Notes: generated by a model not told the origin, from the letters alone. A DNA stretch of 64,000 bases from Labedella populi (GCF_004078655.1 NZ_RZNC01000003.1:372001-436000); one strand, 5' to 3'. Shown: positions 36,722 to 47,057, numbered from the stretch's first letter. Made by a program: numbers and translations.

Positions 36722-38952
36722 ACGTCGTACACGGCGTCGATGCGGCGCACGGCGTTCAACACGCGCTCGAGGTGGGTCGTGTCCCCCATCTCGAACACGA
36801 AGCGGCTGATCGCCAATCGGTTGTTCGAGGTGGAGACCGTCGCGGAGAGGATGTTGACGTGGTGCTCGCTCAGCACGCGAGTGACATCGGAGAGCAAACC
36901 AGCCCTGTCGAGGGCCTCCACCTGGATCTGCACCAGGAAGAGGCTCTTCGATGTGGGCGCCCACTCGACGTCGATCATGCGCTCGGGCTCCTGCAGGAGC
37001 GATTGCACGTTGTGGCAATCGGACCGGTGCACCGAGACTCCCGTCCCGCGCGTCACGAAGCCGACGATCTCGTCGCCCGGAACCGGGGTACAGCACTTCG
37101 CGAGCTTGACGAGGATGTCGGGGGCACCGCGGACGAGGACGCCGGAATCACTGTCCGGAAGGGGCCGCGTGCGGCCGCGCACCGGGAAGTCGAGTGCCGA
37201 CGGGTCGTCCACGTCGGTCTCGCCCTGAATGAGGGCCGCGACCTTCTCGAGGACGGACTGCGTCGAGACATGGCCCTCGCCCACGGCGGCGTAGAGACCG
37301 GAGACGTCCTCGTAGCGCAGTTGTGATGCCACTTCCGCGAACGAGTCCTGGCGCATGAGCTTCTGAAGCGGCATGTTCTGCTTGCGCATCGCACGAGCGA
37401 TGGCGTCCTTGCCCTGCTCGATGGCCTCGTCGCGTCGTTCCTTGGTGAACCACTGCCGGATCTTGTTGCGAGCGCGGGGGCTCTTGACGAAGTTCAGCCA
37501 GTCCTGACTCGGGCCGGAGTCCGGGTTCTTCGACGTGAAGACCTCGACGACATCGCCGCTGTTGAGCTCGGACTCGAGCGGGACGAGCCGGCCGTTGACC
37601 TTAGCCCCCATCGTGCGGTGGCCGACCTCCGTATGCACGGCGTACGCGAAGTCGACGGGAGTCGCTCCGGCAGGAAGCCCGATCACGCGGCCCTTCGGAG
37701 TGAAGACGTAGGTCTCCTTCGCGCCGATCTCGAAGCGCAGGGAGTCGAGGAACTCTCCCGGATCGGCGGTCTCCGCCTGCCAGTCAGAGATGTGTGCAAG
37801 CCACGCGAGGTCGTTCTCGGACGGCGCTCCCCCACCCTTCGTGCCGTTCATCCGTTCTTTGTACTTCCAGTGCGCCGCGACGCCGTACTCGGCGTGCTGA
37901 TGCATCTCGTGCGTGCGGATCTGGATCTCGACGGACTTACCGCCGGGACCGATCACCGTGGTGTGGAGTGACTGATACAGATTGAACTTCGGAGTGGCGA
38001 TGTAGTCCTTGAAGCGACCCGGCAGCGGAGTCCAGCGCGCATGGATCGATCCGAGCACCGCGTAGCAGTCGCGCACGCTCCCGACGAGGACACGGATGCC
38101 CACGAGATCGTAGATGTCGTCGAAGTCGCGACCGCGCACGATCATCTTCTGATAGATCGAGTAGTACTGCTTCGGCCGACCCACGACCTTGCCGCGGATC
38201 TTGAGACCCTTGAGGTCCTCACCGACGGCGTCGATGACGTTCTGGACGTACTCCTCGCGCTGCGGAGTGCGCTGGCGGACGAGGCTCTCGATCTCTGCGT
38301 AGATCTTGGGGTGCAGCACCGCGAACGAGAGGTCCTCGAGTTCCCATTTGATCGTCTGGATACCGAGGCGGTGGGCCAGCGGCGCGTAGATCTCGAGTGT
38401 CTCCGTCGCCTTCCTGACAGCGGACTCGGGCTTCACGAAGCCCCACGTCCGCGCATTGTGCAGCCTGTCGGCGAGCTTGATGATCAACACACGGATGTCC
38501 TTCGACATCGCGACGATCATCTTCCGGACGGTCTCCGCCTGCGCGCTCTCGCCGTACTTGACCTTGTCGAGCTTGGTGACGCCATCGACGAGCATCGCGA
38601 TCTCGTCGCCGAAGTCGGCCCGCAACTCGTCGAGCGAATAGGCCGTGTCTTCGACGGTGTCGTGCAGGAGAGCCGCAGCGATCGTCTTCGCACCGATGCC
38701 CAGGTCTGCCAGGATCTGTGCGACCGCGACCGGATGCGTGATGTAGGGCTCACCGCTCTGGCGCTTCTGGCCGCGGTGCGCGCGTTCTGCGACCGCGTAG
38801 GCGCGCTCGATGATCGAGACGTCGGCTTTCGGCTCGTGCATCCGGACCGTACGCACGAGCCGGTCGACGGCGCCGGCGGGTTGGGCCCGCGAGAAGATCC
38901 GGGGCACGAGGCGCCGCAAGGAGGCAGTCTGCGACGGAGTCGTCTCTGTCAT
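36700..38952 (-). CDS. relA: Bifunctional (p)ppGpp synthetase/hydrolase
   Basis: Stringent-response enzyme that makes and degrades (p)ppGpp. The 750-residue protein has an N-terminal HD hydrolase domain ([23 protein letters not shown], residues about 60-150), a synthetase domain with [13 protein letters not shown] and [19 protein letters not shown] (the RxKD motif of bifunctional enzymes rather than ExDD), a TGS domain ([21 protein letters not shown]) and a C-terminal ACT domain. ATG at 38952 is preferred over a GTG that lies on the ribosome site. It closes the yajC-secD-secF-relA run. Confidence 0.97.
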   Translation of the reverse strand: MTETTPSQTASLRRLVPRIFSRAQPAGAVDRLVRTVRMHEPKADVSIIERAYAVAERAHRGQKRQSGEPYITHPVAVAQILADLGIGAKTIAAALLHDTVEDTAYSLDELRADFGDEIAMLVDGVTKLDKVKYGESAQAETVRKMIVAMSKDIRVLIIKLADRLHNARTWGFVKPESAVRKATETLEIYAPLAHRLGIQTIKWELEDLSFAVLHPKIYAEIESLVRQRTPQREEYVQNVIDAVGEDLKGLKIRGKVVGRPKQYYSIYQKMIVRGRDFDDIYDLVGIRVLVGSVRDCYAVLGSIHARWTPLPGRFKDYIATPKFNLYQSLHTTVIGPGGKSVEIQIRTHEMHQHAEYGVAAHWKYKERMNGTKGGGAPSENDLAWLAHISDWQAETADPGEFLDSLRFEIGAKETYVFTPKGRVIGLPAGATPVDFAYAVHTEVGHRTMGAKVNGRLVPLESELNSGDVVEVFTSKNPDSGPSQDWLNFVKSPRARNKIRQWFTKERRDEAIEQGKDAIARAMRKQNMPLQKLMRQDSFAEVASQLRYEDVSGLYAAVGEGHVSTQSVLEKVAALIQGETDVDDPSALDFPVRGRTRPLPDSDSGVLVRGAPDILVKLAKCCTPVPGDEIVGFVTRGTGVSVHRSDCHNVQSLLQEPERMIDVEWAPTSKSLFLVQIQVEALDRAGLLSDVTRVLSEHHVNILSATVSTSNNRLAISRFVFEMGDTTHLERVLNAVRRIDAVYDVYRVNGG

Positions 38953-38979
38953 CGCGCGCACCACCTCCCCGTACCGAGG

Positions 38980-40023
38980 TTACTCTGCGCTCACCGGCGC
39001 GTCGGCCACGGCGGGGCGGACCGTCGACGTCGACCGCGCGCGCACGGCGAGGATGCGCTTGTCCCGCTTCGCGATCTCCGGCTCACGCTCCCGGAAGAGC
39101 GCGTAGAGGGGGGCCGCGACGAAGATCGTGGAGTAGGTCGCCACGAGGATGCCGACGAGGAGCGAGAGCGAGATGTCCCGGAGCGTCTCGGCTCCCAGGA
39201 CGAAGTCACCGATCACGAGGATCGCCGCGACCGGGAGAGCTGCGACGACCGACGTGTTGATGGACCGCACGAGCGTCTGATTGACGGCGAGGTTGACGGA
39301 CTCCGCGAACGTGCGCGGTGAATCCTCTCCGTCCTCCGAGGTGTTCTCCCGGATCTTGTCGAACACCACGACGGTGTCGTAGAGCGAGTATCCGAGGATC
39401 GTCAGGAATCCGATCACCGCCGCCGGCGTGATCTCGAAACCGCTCAGCGAATACACGCCGAGCGTGATGATGAGGACGTCGAGGAGGGCGATGATCGCCG
39501 CGGCGGACATCTTCCACGTACGGAAGTAGATCGCCATGATGGCGAACGTGAGCACGAGGAAGATCACGAGACCCGTGAGCGCTTGACGCGTGACGTCCTG
39601 ACCCCACGAAGCGCCGATGAAGGACGTGTTCACTTCGCTCGTGGAGACGCCGTAAGCGTCGGCGAGGGATGCGGCCACGGCGGTCGTCTCGTCGGGAGTG
39701 AGCTGGTCCGTCTGGACGCGGACCGCAGAGTCTCCGACCGTCGAGACACGGGCGATCGCGTCGGGAACGGCCGTCGCGACGGCCTCGGTCGCGATGTCCT
39801 GGTCGGTCGACTCGGCGTTCTCGATCGTGAACTGCGAACCGCCGGTGAACTCGATGCCGAAGTTGAAGTATGTGCCGGTCGTGACGCCCTTGATGAGCGG
39901 GACCGCGACCGACCCGAGCACCAGCAGGAGCGCGACGGTGAACCAGATCCGCCGGTTGCCGACGAAGTTGATCGACCGCTTCCCGGTGTAGAGGTCGTTT
40001 CCGAACTGCGTGAGGTTGGCCAT
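38980..40023 (-). CDS. secF: Protein translocase subunit SecF
   Basis: Membrane partner of SecD that uses proton-motive force to pull proteins out of the Sec channel. The 347-residue protein has six membrane helices, an external loop after TM1 with FGIEFTGGSQFTI (the SecF analogue of the DxxGG motif), and the TM5 region GYSLYDTVVVFDKIREN. The charged tail is short. The start overlaps the secD stop by 1 bp. Confidence 0.96.
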   Translation of the reverse strand: MANLTQFGNDLYTGKRSINFVGNRRIWFTVALLLVLGSVAVPLIKGVTTGTYFNFGIEFTGGSQFTIENAESTDQDIATEAVATAVPDAIARVSTVGDSAVRVQTDQLTPDETTAVAASLADAYGVSTSEVNTSFIGASWGQDVTRQALTGLVIFLVLTFAIMAIYFRTWKMSAAAIIALLDVLIITLGVYSLSGFEITPAAVIGFLTILGYSLYDTVVVFDKIRENTSEDGEDSPRTFAESVNLAVNQTLVRSINTSVVAALPVAAILVIGDFVLGAETLRDISLSLLVGILVATYSTIFVAAPLYALFREREPEIAKRDKRILAVRARSTSTVRPAVADAPVSAE

Positions 40024-41750
40024 CAGGAGTCCTTCTCCTTGGTCGCGGTGGTGGCGGACGACGAGGTCTGCTGCGCTTCCGCGAGTTTGCGTTCGGCGAT
40101 CGTCTGACGGCGCTGGGCCTCACGGCTCGACGAGGCGAGCTTCGCTTGTCGGACCGTCTCGGTCGGCGCTCGGAACTGCGCCCGCCCGCGGTAGACGGCG
40201 CCGAGGGCCTTGGGGTCGAGACCCGAGAGCTTGTGGCCGCTCGAGAAGAAGCGGGTCTGCGCGAGCAGCTGCATCATCGGGTGCGTGAAGAGGATCACGA
40301 CGAGAACGTCGATGATCGTCGTCAGGCCGAGCGTGAAGGCGAAGCCGCGGACGTTTCCGACGGCGAGCACGTACAGCACGACGGCCGCGAGCAGGTTGAC
40401 GCCCTTCGACGCGTAGATCGTCCGCTTGGCTCGCTTCCACGCCGCTTCGACGGCTGCCTCGAGGCCACGACCGTCGCGCAGCTCGTCACGGATGCGCTCG
40501 AAGTACACGATGAACGAGTCGGCCGTGAAGCCGATCGCGACGATGATTCCCGCGACACCAGCGAGTGAGAGCCGGTAGCCCTGCCGCCACGAGAGGAGCG
40601 CGATCGCGAGATATGTCAGCACGCCCGCGACGACGAGCGACGCGATCGTGACGAAACCGAGCAAACGGTACTGGAAGAGCGTGTAGATGACGACGAGGAT
40701 CAGACCGATGAGACCGGCGATGAGACCGATCTGCAGCTGAGCCGAACCGAGCGTCGCCGAGATCTGCTCGGAGGACGACACCTCGAAGCTGATCGGGAGT
40801 GCTCCGTACTTGAGCTGGTCGGCGAGTGTCTTCGCGGTCTCCTCCGTGAAGCTGCCGGAGATGCTCGGTCGGCCGTCGGTGATGAGCCCGTTCATCGACG
40901 GTGCCGAGATGACGGCGCCGTCGAGCACGAAAGCGAACTGATTGAGGGGTGACGTCGCTCCGTAGAGCCGCTGGCTGATGTCCGCGAAGGTGTCGGTTCC
41001 GGCGCCGTCGAGGGTGATGTTGACGACCCAGCGACCGGTCGTGCCGCCAGACTGCGTCTGCTCGAGGCCGCTCGAGGCGTCGGTGATCGCCGAGCCGCTC
41101 AGCTCCACCGGGCCGAGGATGTACTTGACACTGCCGTCGGACTCGCACGCGACGACCGGCTGGTCCTTGGGCGCGTCGGCTGCGGACGCCGGCGGGTTGG
41201 CGCAATCGTAAGCCTGGAACTGTGCCTGAAGCGCCGGAGTGACCCAGGACGGGTCGCTCGCGTTGCTCGGGGCAACGCTCGGCTCGGCGGGAAGCGCCGG
41301 GTCGGGCGACGGGTACGGCGTCTCCACGCCGTCCTCGCCCACGAACTGGTTCGTGGGGGCTGAGGTCGCGAGAACCGGCCGGAACTCGAGCTGCGCTGAC
41401 GCCTCGATGCGCGCGCGCGTCTCCTCGTCGGCCTCGCCGGGGATCGAGACGACGATGTTCCGTCCGCCCTGGGTGTTGACCTCAGCCTCAGAGACGCCGG
41501 ACGCGTCGACGCGCTGCCGGATGATCGAGACGGCTTGGCTCAACTGCTCCTGCGAGACCTCCTGGCCGTCCTCGAGCTGGGCCTCGAGGATGATCTGCGT
41601 GCCGCCTTCGAGGTCGAGGGCGAGTTTCGGTTCGACGGTCGCACCACCCCAGATCACTCCACCGGCGAGAACGCCGCCGAGGACGAGGAGGATGGCGCCC
41701 AGCCACGCGAGAGCGCGTGACGCATTTCTGACCGGTGCGGATCTAGCCAA
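40023..41750 (-). CDS. secD: Protein translocase subunit SecD
   Basis: Large partner of SecF. About 575 residues: TM1 near the N-terminus, the periplasmic-type region with LALDLEGGTQIILEAQL, a long insert rich in Pro/Ala/Ser (near residues 150-185) and six C-terminal helices ending in THPMMQLLA. The start is debatable: a GTG at 41798 would put the first codons inside a perfect 9-bp hairpin, so a TTG at 41750 (LARSAPVRNASRALAW) is preferred, with the hairpin lying in the gap to yajC. Either start gives the full core. Confidence 0.93.
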   Translation of the reverse strand: MARSAPVRNASRALAWLGAILLVLGGVLAGGVIWGGATVEPKLALDLEGGTQIILEAQLEDGQEVSQEQLSQAVSIIRQRVDASGVSEAEVNTQGGRNIVVSIPGEADEETRARIEASAQLEFRPVLATSAPTNQFVGEDGVETPYPSPDPALPAEPSVAPSNASDPSWVTPALQAQFQAYDCANPPASAADAPKDQPVVACESDGSVKYILGPVELSGSAITDASSGLEQTQSGGTTGRWVVNITLDGAGTDTFADISQRLYGATSPLNQFAFVLDGAVISAPSMNGLITDGRPSISGSFTEETAKTLADQLKYGALPISFEVSSSEQISATLGSAQLQIGLIAGLIGLILVVIYTLFQYRLLGFVTIASLVVAGVLTYLAIALLSWRQGYRLSLAGVAGIIVAIGFTADSFIVYFERIRDELRDGRGLEAAVEAAWKRAKRTIYASKGVNLLAAVVLYVLAVGNVRGFAFTLGLTTIIDVLVVILFTHPMMQLLAQTRFFSSGHKLSGLDPKALGAVYRGRAQFRAPTETVRQAKLASSSREAQRRQTIAERKLAEAQQTSSSATTATKEKDS

Positions 41751-41774
41751 CGCGGTGCTCAGCTTTCTACGACT

Positions 41775-41798
41775 GTGCCGCCCACGACGGGGCGGCAC
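41775..41798 (-). terminator. Perfect hairpin between yajC and secD
   Basis: GTGCCGCCC, loop of 6, GGGCGGCAC: a perfect 9-bp GC-rich stem 16 bp past the yajC stop. It could act as a partial terminator or processing barrier that lowers secDF expression relative to yajC, or protect mRNA ends. It overlaps the annotated-type GTG start of secD. Confidence 0.55.
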
Positions 41799-41813
41799 GA
41801 AGGGTGATGATGA

Positions 41814-42215
41814 CTAGTCGTCCGACTTCTTGTCGGAATCGGCGTTCTTTTCGGACTCGGTACGGAGGTCGATGACGGGGTCCGATGCGACGACGGGGTC
41901 GGCGGCGACCGCGGAGTCCTCGGAGAGCGGTTCGCTCTCGGCGACGACCGGCTCGGCGTCGTCGACGACGCGCGCGATGGTCTGGCGGTGGACGGTGACG
42001 ACGGTGCCGGCTGCGATGTCGAGTTCGACCTTGTTGTCGTCCTCGTTGATCGACACGATCGTTCCGAACAGACCGAAGTTCGTCATGACCTCGGCCCCGG
42101 GCACCACCTTCGACTGCAGGTCCTCCAGGTCGCGCTTGCGCTTCTGTCCGTTGCGGAACATGAAGAAGATGAGGACTGCCAGGATGGCCAGCATGCCGAG
42201 GGTCAACGGATCCAT
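41814..42215 (-). CDS. yajC: Preprotein translocase accessory subunit YajC
   Basis: Small partner of SecDF. The 133-residue protein has one N-terminal membrane helix (LGMLAILAVLIFFMF), then the YajC domain with VPGAEVMTNFGLFGTIVSI and VTVHRQTIARVV, and a long acidic tail rich in Asp/Ser/Val (residues 90-133). ATG at 42215 (MDPLTLG) is used; the region upstream is pyrimidine-rich with an AAAGG 13 nt away. The tail length is variable in the family. Confidence 0.92.
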   Translation of the reverse strand: MDPLTLGMLAILAVLIFFMFRNGQKRKRDLEDLQSKVVPGAEVMTNFGLFGTIVSINEDDNKVELDIAAGTVVTVHRQTIARVVDDAEPVVAESEPLSEDSAVAADPVVASDPVIDLRTESEKNADSDKKSDD

Positions 42216-42351
42216 GAGAGAGGAGTTACCTTTCGCAGCATTACGCCGCTGTTGTGGTGCACCGTACATGACATCGTGCCGAGGCACCGTTCAACAGGCA
42301 CGAGCTGTGGAGAATTCAGTTCCGGGGAGGTGGGCCGAAGGGCCAGCTTGA

Positions 42352-42357
42352 ATTATA
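42352..42357 (-). promoter_or_regulatory. Consensus -10 box overlapping the ruvB stop codon
   Basis: A perfect TATAAT on the minus strand formed by the last Leu codon and TAA stop of ruvB. It would drive yajC-secD-secF-relA with a leader of about 130 nt. No good -35 hexamer is found 16-18 bp upstream, so an activator or weak activity is possible. Confidence 0.4.
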
Positions 42358-43378
42358 GGACATCGGTGAGGAAGGGGCCTGAGGACCTCTCGACGCCGAA
42401 GTGTCGGAACGCGAGCGGGGTCGCGACCCGGCCGCGTGGAGTGCGCGTGAGCAGGCCGATCCGCACGAGGAACGGCTCGACGACACTCTCGATCGTCTCG
42501 GCCTCCTCCCCGACGGATACGGCGAGGGTACCGAGACCGACCGGCCCGCCGTCGAAGCGTGTCAACAAAATGTCCATCACCGCGCGATCCAGTCGGTCGA
42601 GTCCGAGGGGGTCGACGTCGTAGAGCTCGAGCGCGCCCCGCACGGCCTCGAGGTCTGCGCCCGTCCCGTGCACGAGGGCGTAGTCGCGCACGCGGCGCAG
42701 AAGTCGATTCGCGATGCGCGGAGTACCTCGACAGCGTCCCGCGATCTCAGCGACGGCAGACGACGAGATGTCGAGGTCGAGCAGCCGGGCGGCGCGCGTC
42801 AGAACGCGCTCGAGATCGGCGTCGTCGTAGAACTCGAGGTGCGCGGTGAAACCGAAGCGGTCGCGCAGCGGGTTCGGAAGAAGGCCGGAGCGCGTCGTCG
42901 CGCCCACGAGGGTGAACGGAGCGAGATCGAGGGGGACGGAGGTGGCGCCGGCGCCCTTGCCGACCATGATGTCGATCCGGAAGTCCTCCATCGCGAGGTA
43001 CAGCATCTCCTCGGCCGAGCGCGCCATGCGGTGGATCTCATCGATGAAGAGGATCTCCCCCGGCAACAGACTCGAGAGCACGGCGGCGAGGTCGCCGGCG
43101 TGCTGGATGGCCGGCCCGCTCGACATCCGCAACGGCCGACCGCTCTCCGCCGCGACGATCATCGCGAGAGTCGTCTTGCCGAGCCCGGGGGGGCCGGCGA
43201 GGAGGATGTGGTCGGGCGTGCGGTTCTGCATAGCTGCCGCCCGGAGCAGCAGTTCGAGCTGGCCGCGCACCTTCGGTTGTCCGACGAACTCCGTGAGCGA
43301 CTTCGGCCGGAGCGCGCCCTCGAACGCGAGCTCAGCCTCCGACTCGGGCATCGGATCGAGGGAACGGTCCTCGCTCAC
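42353..43378 (-). CDS. ruvB: Holliday junction branch migration ATPase RuvB
   Basis: Hexameric AAA+ motor of RuvAB. The 341-residue protein has [17 protein letters not shown] (Walker A), [18 protein letters not shown] (Walker B), the RuvB-specific [19 protein letters not shown] sensor/arginine finger and a C-terminal winged helix ([17 protein letters not shown]). GTG at 43378 overlaps ruvA by 4 bp. Standard ruvC-ruvA-ruvB order. Confidence 0.97.
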   Translation of the reverse strand: MSEDRSLDPMPESEAELAFEGALRPKSLTEFVGQPKVRGQLELLLRAAAMQNRTPDHILLAGPPGLGKTTLAMIVAAESGRPLRMSSGPAIQHAGDLAAVLSSLLPGEILFIDEIHRMARSAEEMLYLAMEDFRIDIMVGKGAGATSVPLDLAPFTLVGATTRSGLLPNPLRDRFGFTAHLEFYDDADLERVLTRAARLLDLDISSSAVAEIAGRCRGTPRIANRLLRRVRDYALVHGTGADLEAVRGALELYDVDPLGLDRLDRAVMDILLTRFDGGPVGLGTLAVSVGEEAETIESVVEPFLVRIGLLTRTPRGRVATPLAFRHFGVERSSGPFLTDVL

Positions 43379-43992
43379 GCCGACGCTCCGTTCCGCGGCG
43401 CCGGGCCGAGCTGAGCGAGGGCGAGACGCAAGAGCGTCTGGACGGACGCCGATGCCGCGTCGGGATGCGCCGTCGCGACGTCGTCGACGGCCGCCGCCGC
43501 GATGCGTTCCGGCCAGCCCAGTCCGACGAGGGCGCTCACGACGTCGTCCCCGGCCGAGACCGCGACGACCGGGGCGTCGGCGGGCACCGAGATGCCGAGC
43601 AGCTTTCCGGCGAGCGAGACGACGATGAGCTTCGCGGTCTTGGGGCCGATTCCCGAGACCTTCCGGAACGGCGCGTCGTCGTCAGCCGCCACCGCTGCGG
43701 CGATCTGACCCGGGCCGAGGTGCGAGAGCACACCGAGAGCGGACTTGGGTCCGACGCCAGACACTCCGAGGAGGAGATCGAACACCTCGCGGTGCTCGAT
43801 GGTCTCGAATCCGAAGAGGGTCATCGCGTCTTCGCGGACGATGAGCGTCGTGTAGAGGAACGCCTCGTTGCCGACGCTGAGAGCGATGCCGTGCTCCGGG
43901 GTCACGAAGACCGCGTAGCCGACACCGCCAACCTCGATGTGAGCGGTTCCGCCGCTGACGGCGAGGACACGACCGCGAATGCTGGAGATCAC
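43375..43992 (-). CDS. ruvA: Holliday junction DNA-binding protein RuvA
   Basis: Binds four-way junctions and loads RuvB. The 205-residue protein has domain I ([21 protein letters not shown]), helix-hairpin-helix motifs [17 protein letters not shown] and [16 protein letters not shown], and the C-terminal domain III that contacts RuvB ([15 protein letters not shown]). GTG start at 43992. It begins 52 bp after ruvC. Confidence 0.97.
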   Translation of the reverse strand: MISSIRGRVLAVSGGTAHIEVGGVGYAVFVTPEHGIALSVGNEAFLYTTLIVREDAMTLFGFETIEHREVFDLLLGVSGVGPKSALGVLSHLGPGQIAAAVAADDDAPFRKVSGIGPKTAKLIVVSLAGKLLGISVPADAPVVAVSAGDDVVSALVGLGWPERIAAAAVDDVATAHPDAASASVQTLLRLALAQLGPAPRNGASA

Positions 43993-44044
43993 CGTGTCAG
44001 CCTACGTGCGACCCCCGACACCCGGCGGTCGGCACGCGGCCTCG

Positions 44045-44608
44045 TCAGCGTTTGGTGCCGCGCTCCGCGGCGAGCCACGCCCGCTGCGCCGGGGTGAGGC
44101 GCGCGATATCGGCCGTTCGCGAGTCCGGCGCGGAGGCGCGCCAGGCGTGGCAGATTGCAATGGCGAGGGCGTCGGCCGCGTCGGCCGGTTGGGGAGGCTC
44201 CGCGAGTCTGAGGACCCGGGCCACCATGGTCTGGACCTGCTTCTTGTCGGCCGCACCGTATCCGGTGATCGCCGCTTTGACCTCGCTCGGTGTTCGCAGT
44301 CCGACGGGGATCGACCGCGCGGCGGCCGCCCGCAACGCGAGGCCACTCACTTGCGCCGTCCCCATCACCGTCCGGAGGTTGTGCTGCGCGAACACGCGCT
44401 CGACCGCCATCGCGTGGGGGGCGTGCTCGTCGATGAGCGCCTCGATGCCGACGCCGACGGTGTGGAGTCGCTCCTCGATCGGTGCCGTGGCGCTACTCGC
44501 GACGACTCCGTAGTAGACGAGGGTCACGCGGCGGTCCGGCTCGACGTCGACGACGCCCACCCCGCACCGGGTGAGTCCCGGGTCGATCCCGAGCACCCGG
44601 ACGGTCAC
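44045..44608 (-). CDS. ruvC: Crossover junction endodeoxyribonuclease RuvC
   Basis: Resolves Holliday junctions. The 187-residue protein has the catalytic acidic residues in VLGIDPGLTRCGVGVVD, AVERVFAQHN, and PADAADALAIAICHA near residue 140. A short Arg-rich tail follows. It begins 2 bp after yebC and belongs to the yebC-ruvC-ruvA-ruvB run. Confidence 0.97.
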   Translation of the reverse strand: MTVRVLGIDPGLTRCGVGVVDVEPDRRVTLVYYGVVASSATAPIEERLHTVGVGIEALIDEHAPHAMAVERVFAQHNLRTVMGTAQVSGLALRAAAARSIPVGLRTPSEVKAAITGYGAADKKQVQTMVARVLRLAEPPQPADAADALAIAICHAWRASAPDSRTADIARLTPAQRAWLAAERGTKR

Positions 44609-44610
44609 CG

Positions 44611-45369
44611 TCAGTCCTCTTCTTCGAGTTCTGCTTGGACCTCGGCGCTGACCGCATAGTTGCTGTAGACGTTCTGGACGTCGTCGGAATCCTCGAGCGC
44701 GTCGATGAGGCGGAAGACCTTGCGTGCGGTGTCCGCATCGACATCGATCTTGAGATTCGGGACGAAGGCGACATCGGCGGAGTCGTAGTCGATGCCGGCT
44801 TCCTGGAGCGCCGTGCGCGTGGCGACGAGGTCGCTCGCCTCCGTGAAGACCTCGAAGGTGTCGTCCTCGGCCACGACCTCCTCAGCCCCCGCCTCGAGCA
44901 CGGCCATGAGGACGTCGTCCTCCGTCGTGCCCTCCGCGGGGACGACGATGATGCCCTTCCGGGCGAAGTTGTACGCGACACTCCCGGGATCGGCCATGGC
45001 TCCGCCGTTGCGCGACATCGCGGTGCGCACCTCGGCCGCGGCGCGGTTCTTGTTGTCGGTCAGACACTCGATGAGGAGCGCGACCCCATTGGCCGCGTAG
45101 CCCTCGTACATGATCGTCGTGTATTCGACGACCTCGCCGGTGAGGCCGGCACCGCGCTTGATGGCGCGATCGATGTTGTCGTTCGGGACGGAGGTCTTCT
45201 TCGCCTTCTGCACGGCGTCGACCAGGGTCGGGTTGCCGCTGAGGTCTGCGCCGCCCATCTTCGCGGCCACCTCGATGTTCTTGATGAGCTTCGCGAACGA
45301 CTTCGCACGACGCTGGTCGATGACGGCCTTCTTGTGCTTCGTCGTCGCCCACTTGGAATGCCCGGACAT
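44611..45369 (-). CDS. yebC: YebC/PmpR family protein
   Basis: Conserved 252-residue protein, [20 protein letters not shown] at its start, with the family motif [20 protein letters not shown] and acidic C-terminus. Members have been described as DNA-binding regulators and, more recently, as translation factors that relieve stalling; which applies here cannot be told from sequence. GAGGAG lies 4-5 nt before the ATG. A TAGAAT box at 45404-45409 may be its promoter -10. Confidence 0.95.
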   Translation of the reverse strand: MSGHSKWATTKHKKAVIDQRRAKSFAKLIKNIEVAAKMGGADLSGNPTLVDAVQKAKKTSVPNDNIDRAIKRGAGLTGEVVEYTTIMYEGYAANGVALLIECLTDNKNRAAAEVRTAMSRNGGAMADPGSVAYNFARKGIIVVPAEGTTEDDVLMAVLEAGAEEVVAEDDTFEVFTEASDLVATRTALQEAGIDYDSADVAFVPNLKIDVDADTARKVFRLIDALEDSDDVQNVYSNYAVSAEVQAELEEED

Positions 45370-45403
45370 GTGCTCCTCTTACTGCCGCGTGTTGATCGCA
45401 CCC

Positions 45404-45409
45404 ATTCTA
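45404..45409 (-). promoter_or_regulatory. Candidate -10 box for yebC-ruvCAB
   Basis: TAGAAT on the minus strand, in the 75-bp gap between pdxT and yebC, 35 bp before the start. No convincing -35 sequence. Confidence 0.35.
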
Positions 45410-45444
45410 GAACGAGCTCGCACACAGGCTGCTCCGGCTCGCGC

Positions 45445-46062
45445 TCATCGCGTCACCGCCCGCGCCGTGACCTGCTCGAGGAAGTATCGGTGGAAGCGCG
45501 TCTCCCCCGTCACCTCGGGGTGAAACGACGTCCCCATCACATTCCCCTGCCGAACGGCGACGACCGTGCCGTCCGGAAGTGCGGCCAGCGCGGTCGCCGC
45601 CCGTCCGACCTCCGCGACGAGGGGCGCCCTGATGAAGGCGGCGTGCACGGGATCCGGCCCGAGAGCCTTGACCGTCAGATCCGTCTCGAAGGAATCGATC
45701 TGCGCTCCGAACGCATTGCGCCGGACCGTCACGTCGAGGCCCCCGAAGGTCTGCTGTCCCGGGATGCCGTCGACGATTCGGTCGGCGAGGAGGATGAGAC
45801 CGGCACACGTGCCGAAAGCGGGCAGCCCACCAGCGATCGCATCCCGGAGGGGCGCGATGAGTCCGACCGCGCGGGCGAGCGTCGCGATCGCCGTGGACTC
45901 GCCGCCGGGGATCACGAGTCCGTCGATGGACGACAGCTCCCGCTCCCGGCGCACCCCGATCACCTCGGCGCCGAGTCCGACGAGGACCGCCGTATGATCG
46001 CCCACGTCACCCTGGAGCGCAAGTACGCCGATCCGCGGCGGAGGGGCGGTGCTACCAGCCAC
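45445..46062 (-). CDS. pdxT: PLP synthase glutaminase subunit PdxT
   Basis: Supplies ammonia to PdxS for pyridoxal 5'-phosphate. The 205-residue class I amidotransferase-like protein has [25 protein letters not shown], the nucleophile in [13 protein letters not shown] and the His/Glu pair in [16 protein letters not shown] at 46062 lies 11 bp inside the end of pdxS; no better start preserves the conserved IGVLALQG. Confidence 0.95.
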   Translation of the reverse strand: MAGSTAPPPRIGVLALQGDVGDHTAVLVGLGAEVIGVRRERELSSIDGLVIPGGESTAIATLARAVGLIAPLRDAIAGGLPAFGTCAGLILLADRIVDGIPGQQTFGGLDVTVRRNAFGAQIDSFETDLTVKALGPDPVHAAFIRAPLVAEVGRAATALAALPDGTVVAVRQGNVMGTSFHPEVTGETRFHRYFLEQVTARAVTR

Positions 46063-46954
46063 GCTCGGCGAGCCGGTGCGGCGCAGGCACGTCACGGACG
46101 CTGATGCCGACCATCGCCTCACCGAGCCCCCTCGACGAGTCCGCGATGACCGACGCGTCGTCGAAGAACGTGGTCGCCTTGACGATCGCTGCGGCTCGGC
46201 GCTCCGGGTCCCCCGAGCGGAAGATGCCCGACCCGACGAACACCCCGTCGGCTCCGAGCTGCATCATCAGGGCGGCGTCGGCGGGCGTCGCGACGCCGCC
46301 GGCGGTGAAGAGCACGACGGGGAGCGCGCCCGTCTCCGCGATCTCCGCGACGAGGTCGTACGGGGCCTGCAGATTCTTCGCCGCGACGTAGAGCTCATCG
46401 GGCGACATCGCCGCGAGAGCACGGATCTCCGACCGGATCGTGCGGATGTGCTTCGTCGCCTCGGAGATGTCGCCCGTGCCGGCCTCGCCCTTGGAGCGGA
46501 TCATCGCCGCTCCCTCCGACATCCGTCGCAACGCCTCCCCGAGGTTCGTCGCTCCGCACACGAACGGGACCGTGAAGGGCCACTTGTCGATGTGGTTGAC
46601 GTAGTCGGCGGGACTCAGCACCTCGGACTCGTCGATGTAATCGACGCCGAGCGCCTGCAAGACCTGCGCCTCGACGACGTGGCCGATGCGCGCCTTCGCC
46701 ATCACGGGGATCGACACCTCGGCGATGATCGCCTCGATGAGGTCGGGGGCGCTCATTCGCGCGACGCCGCCCTGGGCCCGGATGTCGGCGGGCACCCGCT
46801 CGAGGGCCATGACGGCGACGGCTCCGGCATCCTCGGCGATCCGGGCCTGTTGGGGTGTGACGACGTCCATGATGACGCCGCCCGTGAGCATCTCGGCGAG
46901 CCCGCGCTTCACGCGGTTCGAGCCGACGAGGGAGGGAGATGATGTCTCGGTCAT
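46052..46954 (-). CDS. pdxS: PLP synthase subunit PdxS
   Basis: Makes PLP from ribose 5-phosphate, glyceraldehyde 3-phosphate and ammonia. The 300-residue barrel has [20 protein letters not shown], the Schiff-base Lys in [11 protein letters not shown] and the second Lys in [11 protein letters not shown], plus [23 protein letters not shown] at 46954 has no ribosome site; a TACACT box ends 7 nt before it, so the mRNA is probably leaderless. No MocR-type PdxR regulator is adjacent. Confidence 0.97.
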   Translation of the reverse strand: MTETSSPSLVGSNRVKRGLAEMLTGGVIMDVVTPQQARIAEDAGAVAVMALERVPADIRAQGGVARMSAPDLIEAIIAEVSIPVMAKARIGHVVEAQVLQALGVDYIDESEVLSPADYVNHIDKWPFTVPFVCGATNLGEALRRMSEGAAMIRSKGEAGTGDISEATKHIRTIRSEIRALAAMSPDELYVAAKNLQAPYDLVAEIAETGALPVVLFTAGGVATPADAALMMQLGADGVFVGSGIFRSGDPERRAAAIVKATTFFDDASVIADSSRGLGEAMVGISVRDVPAPHRLAERGW

Positions 46955-46961
46955 GAGGCCG

Positions 46962-46967
46962 AGTGTA
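46962..46967 (-). promoter_or_regulatory. -10 box for leaderless pdxST transcript
   Basis: TACACT on the minus strand, 7 nt before the pdxS ATG, with no purine-rich ribosome site between. The spacing places the transcript start at or next to the A of ATG. The -35 region is poor. Confidence 0.4.
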
Positions 46968-47001
46968 AGAAAGACGGCGGTCCCTCGGCAGGAGAAGCGG
47001 A

Positions 47002-47057
47002 AGCCAATCGGCGACAAGTGGTTCCCGCGGCGTAGCCGCGCAGGAGCCAATCGGCGA
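47002..47057. repeat. Near-perfect direct repeat between pdxS and the HIT gene
   Basis: AGCCAATCGGCGA occurs at 47002-47014 and again at 47045-47057; allowing two mismatches the match extends through AGTGG (to 47020 and 47063). The second copy reaches into the HIT stop region. Between them lies a 6-bp hairpin CGCGGC-GTA-GCCGCG (47026-47040), which may terminate the thrS-HIT transcript. A duplicated operator or a deletion scar are both possible. Confidence 0.5.

Noticed and set aside
33968-37096. A 1042-codon open frame on the minus strand
   Set aside because: Antisense to the cyclophilin, DUF349 and AbiEi-like genes; no ribosome site and Arg-rich, Leu-rich shadow composition.
41751-41798. 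GTG at 41798 as the secD start
   Set aside because: It lies within a perfect 9-bp hairpin, lacks a ribosome site and adds a basic stretch not typical of SecD; a later TTG is preferred but not proven.
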